64,000 nt of DNA from Rachycentron canadum (lineage: Eukaryota > Chordata > Actinopteri > Carangiformes > Rachycentridae), in NCBI GenBank assembly GCA_038496675.1, contig CM076663.1, forward strand, positions 19,660,738-19,724,737, written 5' to 3'. The position numbers and the translations under genes were made by a program. Shown in pieces: positions 59,401 through 64,000 of the stretch. The notes beneath the pieces are model-generated. The model saw only the letters and a list, made by a program, of their open reading frames with translations, made no database searches and was not told the origin of the DNA. Positions within the stretch are counted from its first letter, which is position 1. Each line of letters opens with the position of its first letter.

Positions 59401-60879
59401 ACAAGATTTGAACCTGAACAGTCCAAATCTAGATATGCAGCGACATCAGACATAGTCACATGTAACCCAGCAAAAAGAGGGAGCCCAGCAAAAAATATGG
59501 GCCAGAACTGGCTCACATTCAGACCTCTGACTCTTCAAACATCTTACCTGATCCAATTTTTGATTATATGATGTGTTAAGGACCTGGCTTATCTTTATCT
59601 TCAGCAGCATATTCCTGAGTAATCCCTCCAAACTGGCGATCAATTAAGAAAACAGCTTTTCCTTAATGAAGATTGTGAGCCAGGACTTTGTCTCCTTGGT
59701 TACGTGTTGCTGAAAAAAAAAAGACATGAAAAGTGACAATCACTTCTCACCCTGTTTGTTGTCTCCAAGGTTATTCCTCTCATTCATCATGATCAGATGC
59801 CATTTCATATTGACCGTGTCAGTCGCAACATGGAAATCAGATGAGAGCGACTAACTTCAGACTGAGACTGGAGTTACGAATTGAGGGCGCCCTCAGATAC
59901 TCGCTCTTCCCCTCCATCTCCTTGGCGACTTTTGCTGGTAATTTAGTCAGGAAATTGTTTTGTGTTTGTTTATGAACCATGCAGTCCCAGGTGAGATTAA
60001 TCCAAAAGGAGACACAACACAAAAGAAGGTCGTGCGCCTGCAGTGATGACTGCTGTTACAGCGTTGCTGCTGTTGTTGAGTGTTTTCCCCTCTCTCCATT
60101 CTCCATTTCAGAAAACCCTGTGAAGGCATACTAATCAATCTGAACAGAGCAGAGGAGGAGTGACCGGCTCAGGATAGCACTGAAATTACTCTTCACCTTT
60201 AAAGAACATCGTATTCAAGGTCCCTCAGACCATCCTGGCCTCTGTATTATATGGATGATAATCCCTCATCTGCTCAAGGATCTACGGAGTGGCTTATTTT
60301 CCTGTAATGCAGGGAAATGAAAAGGTGATCACACCACTTAATCTTCCCGGGGATTTCCTCTGTCTCTTCATGTCTGTCAGTTACGTTCTGAGTCATCAGG
60401 TTGACCTTTCAGTTTTTGGGCCTGAGTGGTTACAGGAGGATTCATCCTTGACCCTTATAGCCACCGTGTCAGGACCTTCTTTTCCCTTCACTCTTCCACA
60501 GTTTCAGGTCCGAGAAAATGCTTTTATTACAGAGCTTAACTTCAGATGGACCTCACTTTGGAGGTGTAACACTAACTCTGGAAACACACAAGGTGTGTGG
60601 AGTGTGCAGCGCAGCCGCAGTCGCTGATCCGCAACAGAAAAACAAGCAATATATTAATATTTTTCATGTTACTTTCTCACTGTAATCTGTTGCTGTGGTA
60701 AAGTTTCATTGATTTTTAATACTTTTTATTTTTAACACAAAACAGTGATATTTACACCTTATAAAGTTGTAATGGTGTACATTTACAGATCCAGCAGACA
60801 GAGAGCAACATTAGGACTCAGCTGAAGTTGTGATTTTGGCAAGTTGGCAAATACTAGTCAAATGTTCACTCGGCTTTCA
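59401..60879. other. Non-coding DNA, nothing recognised
   Basis: The direct repeat CCCAGCAAAAA occurs twice near 59470-59495. The 112-codon frame at 60289-60627 has no recognised domain and ends in an arbitrary stop. Confidence 0.45.
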
Positions 60880-61210
60880 ACTCCGTTTTGGTCTCCTCCC
60901 ACTAAAGTATTTGATTATTCAGTTGCAAAATGCACCGCTATGTTAGCTCGTTGCTAACTTTATCTGTCTGCAGTTTGGTGTTTGGCAGGCATCTTGCAGT
61001 TGGTTCAGTTGAACACTGATGAGTGATGAGAGTGAGTCAAAAGTGTTTAGTGCCGAGTCATAAAATCAAAATGATGGGCTGGAAGAAGCTGAAAAGCTTC
61101 ATAGAGGTGAGGGAAACTGCCGAGCTGATGATCATTCTCTATGGGTTTGTCACTATAAGCGTCACTTTCCCTTACACAAAGTAATTTAATCAATCGCTAA
61201 TATAAAAATT
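60880..61210. repeat. Possible teleost dispersed repeat
   Basis: TATGTTAGCTCGTTGCTAAC, GCAGTTTGGTGTTTGGCAGG and ACTGATGAGTGATGAGAGTG are phrases I associate with a fish repeat; there is no second copy in the window. Confidence 0.3.
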
Positions 61211-61593
61211 TGGATTAGTGCAGCTTTAAAAATCCAGCAACTTGAACATCACTTTCGATTTGTTTTTCTGTCATCCTAATGGAAGTTCGATATTCATTGA
61301 TGTTTTGTTTCCACCAATTCCTGAAGAAAATGTTCTTTTCAGCTCTTTGCTGAGCCCTTGGTGAGAAACTTTAAACTCATGTCTGACTCAGCTTTAAGAG
61401 CGTGCTCAAATTAAACAAGCAGCAAAACTCCACTGCCGCTTTATTTGCATCATTTTCATAAAAAGTAAAGGGAACTCTAGCTTTCTGTGTTGTTTTTTGC
61501 ATCTGGAATCCTCTCATTTTCTACTTGTTCTTGTATCAATATCATGAAGAGCAAAGCTGAAATGTTTAGTTAAAACATGATACACTTGTGTCT
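61211..61593. other. Non-coding DNA, nothing recognised
   Basis: AT-rich spacer. Confidence 0.5.
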
Positions 61594-62042
61594 TTAAAGT
61601 CTAAAAGTAGACGTCCATGTCTTCTTGGATTATGAAACAGATCTATATTAATAGGTTCTATATTAATACAGTGAAAATATCAGAGGTCTCAGTCCACAGA
61701 GAAATGCTCACAGCCTGTTTCAGAAACTGAGCCTTAAAACCAGCTGTCAGTTGTTGTGATGTCACAATGAAACACTCACAACATTTAGTCGTGCCCCAAG
61801 CCAAGCCTACGCATTCTTTCCAGGCTTGCAGGATTTTGTTTCTCTGAATTTATCTAAAATCTGCTATATTTCTATTTGATCACTCAGAAAACAGTCAGCC
61901 AATCAGTTGTTACTGGAGCTCCAGAGAGAAGCCCAAAGGAAGTAAAACTACAATGAGGTGGTATTTGGTTTTTAAGACCACAAATATATCATCTTATGAA
62001 TATCACTTCAAAAGGAAGAAGTGTAAAACATGGGCCCTTTAA
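61594..62042 (+). mobile_element. TTAA-flanked MITE, family 1, copy H
   Basis: Bounded by TTAA at 61594 and TTAA ending at 62042 (right end ACATGGGCCCTTTAA). It is longer than copy F because it keeps the GTCGTGCCCCAAGCC and CTGCTATATTTC region. A short local duplication, TCTATATTAATAGGTTCTAT, is near 61641. The central hairpin is deleted so that CAGCCAATCAG runs straight into TTGTTACTGGAGC. Confidence 0.88.
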
Positions 62043-63213
62043 ATGTGGTTGTGTTACCTAGAAGGTTTGCTTCATGTTTACCCTGAACACCAGAGAATGT
62101 TCCCTCTCATACATGACAGCATTTCCAACAGTGAAGGAACAAGTTTTGAAACTGATCCAGGAGAACATGTCAGGGGCAAAGCTCAGTCTCAGAGTTTTAT
62201 ACAACAGGCTGCTGATCAAGTCGATCAATTTGTTTTGCCAGTAGTGCCTCCCAACATAGCAAGGTAACTACTCTGAGCTGTCCCTCTGAAGTCGTCTGCT
62301 GTGTTTGCCGCTCACGGCAACACTCCCATCAGTGCATAATGTACACCCACACACCGAGACCACTTAATTCCATTAAATTCTAGGTACTCATCTAAAATTC
62401 AATACATGTATTTTTGCCTAGTTCTGCCTTTGAGTGTTTTTGCAAAACAGCATTTCCTTCACAAACTTTTCTTCATTCACAAAGCAAAGGGCAAACAATT
62501 GTTCAGGATTGGAAGGAAGAAAAGAAAGATTTTATTCAGCTGAAAAGCAAACAAAAAAACCTGCAACTGAAGCTGAGAAATCATGTCCAGGGTCATCTCA
62601 CAAAATACAGAAACTTTACTAATTGTCACAAAGGAAAAAAGAAACATGAAATAAGGAGCCTAGCTTGTATAAAACCCTGTCGACATCTATGGCACATGGA
62701 TGCCTGTGATCCAAATACACCCTGGTATCGAACACCAGCTTTAATGTACAACTGTCTTGACCTTATCTTGACCTACCTTTGAATGTACTTTTTAATTTGC
62801 AAGATGCCTTACATAAACTGATTGAGCATTTAAGCAAAGCTCAGGCTGCACAAGTGTCTGAAAGAGAGGACAGAAAAAGATGAGTCGAAAGATGGTTCAT
62901 TATTAAATACACAATCTATCACTGGTGGGTTTTTCTGCCAAAATGTGATTGTGTTGATCATTGTGTGCACCAATCAAGGACCGGACCTTTAAAATATCAC
63001 CATGGCAGGTATGCTACACGACAGAGACACACAGGGAAGACACCAGGAAAGAACACTGTGGATTGATTCTACTGGCTTGACAGACATCTACTACAACTAT
63101 GTTGTCGACGCCTGCTGCCTAAGAAGTGTAGCATGTGACATGTTTTGCTCATGTCAGATGGGAGCAGAAAGTCCCAGCCTTCCCAGTTTGAAGGATTTCC
63201 AGCACAAACAGTA
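62043..63213. other. Non-coding DNA, nothing recognised
   Basis: A 122-codon plus-strand frame (62414-62782) is lysine-rich without domain resemblance. No splice sites of note. Confidence 0.45.
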
Positions 63214-63255
63214 TTACCTGGAGGAGCCTGAACCCATTTAGGCTCCTCCAGGTAA
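63214..63255. repeat. 16-bp perfect hairpin
   Basis: Arm 63214-63229 (TTACCTGGAGGAGCCT) is the reverse complement of 63240-63255, with a 10-base loop. The neighbouring sequence (63090-63240) is unique in the window. It could be a fold of a short RNA or a relic of a local inversion. Confidence 0.9.
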
Positions 63256-63980
63256 AACCTATTCAAGGTTAAAACATTTGCCCATTCTAAGGGCAGGAGA
63301 GCTCACACCCTATCCATGGTCGAGAGAGTAGCACGTATGGACTGTGTACTTGTTCTGTCCTGAAACCCAAGTGACACAAAGCAGAGAAAACTGTAACTCT
63401 ACACACACACACGGAAAACACATCACAATTATTGTAATATAAATATAATTATATATATGTTACAATAACTGTGACAAAATGTTCAAATTTATTACTATTA
63501 TGGCATTACAGTAATAACTCTATTTAATCTTACGAAAAGACGTTTGTTCAATACTTTTAAAGCCTTCTTTAGACAATATATAATTAAATGCTGTTTTGAA
63601 AACCCTGTGAGTGCCCTGAGAGAACAACATGTAGCAAGAGTATGTCTCAAATATGACAGTTATTTAATCTATCAGCCTAATTTGCCTAATCTTCATAACT
63701 GCTCTGATGCAGCGGAGATGCAAACAGATTTTAAGACCTAATTTACACTGCACACTATGAACAGGTTTGTCTGGAAATATTTATCAGCCTGTTTTTATCT
63801 GTCATAATAAACAATTAATTGTTCTCTTCTTCAACATAATGGTCAGATCTGAATGCAGTGTTTAGATGACAGACGGCTCAACAAACATGGTGCAGACCAA
63901 GCCAAAAGCTGCTTATGTATCCCGGCCGGATAAAAGGGTCATCATGTGGAGTCACACACCTGCACATAATACAGGACAGA
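63256..63980. other. Non-coding DNA, nothing recognised
   Basis: AT-rich, with ATTATATATATG near 63450. No exon. Confidence 0.5.
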
Positions 63981-64000
63981 CACACACACACACACACACA
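63981..64000. repeat. CA microsatellite, cut by the window end
   Basis: Ten CA units reach the last base; the true length is unknown. Confidence 0.9.

Noticed and set aside
59233..59571. 112-codon plus-strand frame
   Set aside because: It begins inside family-1 copy G and so is repeat-derived.

Overview
The window reads as nuclear DNA of a ray-finned (teleost, probably percomorph) fish. The support is the mix of decayed transposable elements I recognise as teleost families (Tc1/mariner, hAT, TTAA-flanked MITEs, LINE 3' ends), long CA/GT, CT and GGAT-type microsatellites, general CpG depletion, and the absence of any operon-like or long open reading frame. I found no host protein-coding exon, tRNA, rRNA or known microRNA that I can defend. 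It looks like an intergenic region or a very long intron. Every long ORF is a repeat artefact or a chance frame.

Layout. 1-4.7 kb: a hAT-type MITE with a TTAA MITE inserted in it, then a complete but dead Tc1-like element with 24-bp terminal inverted repeats, TA flanks and a 28-bp perfect hairpin. 4.7-9 kb: mostly unique DNA ending in a CpG-rich block at 8.4-8.9 kb. 9-21 kb: several decayed teleost repeats, two GGAT-type satellite tracts and a self-complementary (AC)(AT)(GT) microsatellite. 21-31 kb: mostly unique DNA, one LINE 3' end, and one copy each of two repeat families that recur later. 31-36 kb: a TTAA MITE, a family-2 repeat and candidate regulatory DNA. 36.4-40.3 kb: the best resolved structure, a 3.4-kb hAT element with recognisable TIRs and an 8-bp target duplication, inserted into the 3' tail of a LINE. 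It carries a multiply broken transposase gene that still shows an intron. 40-47 kb: more TTAA MITEs, a second family-3 copy and Tc1 transposase remnants. 47-64 kb: repeats, a homeodomain/E-box-rich candidate enhancer at 49.5-49.9 kb, and four more TTAA MITE copies.

There is no set of genes working together here. The biology visible is transposon history: at least eight copies of one TTAA-flanked non-autonomous family, nested insertions, and hairpin-associated deletions. Family names rest on recognition of terminal motifs and protein fragments, not on a database search. The regulatory candidates are inferences from base composition and motif clustering.
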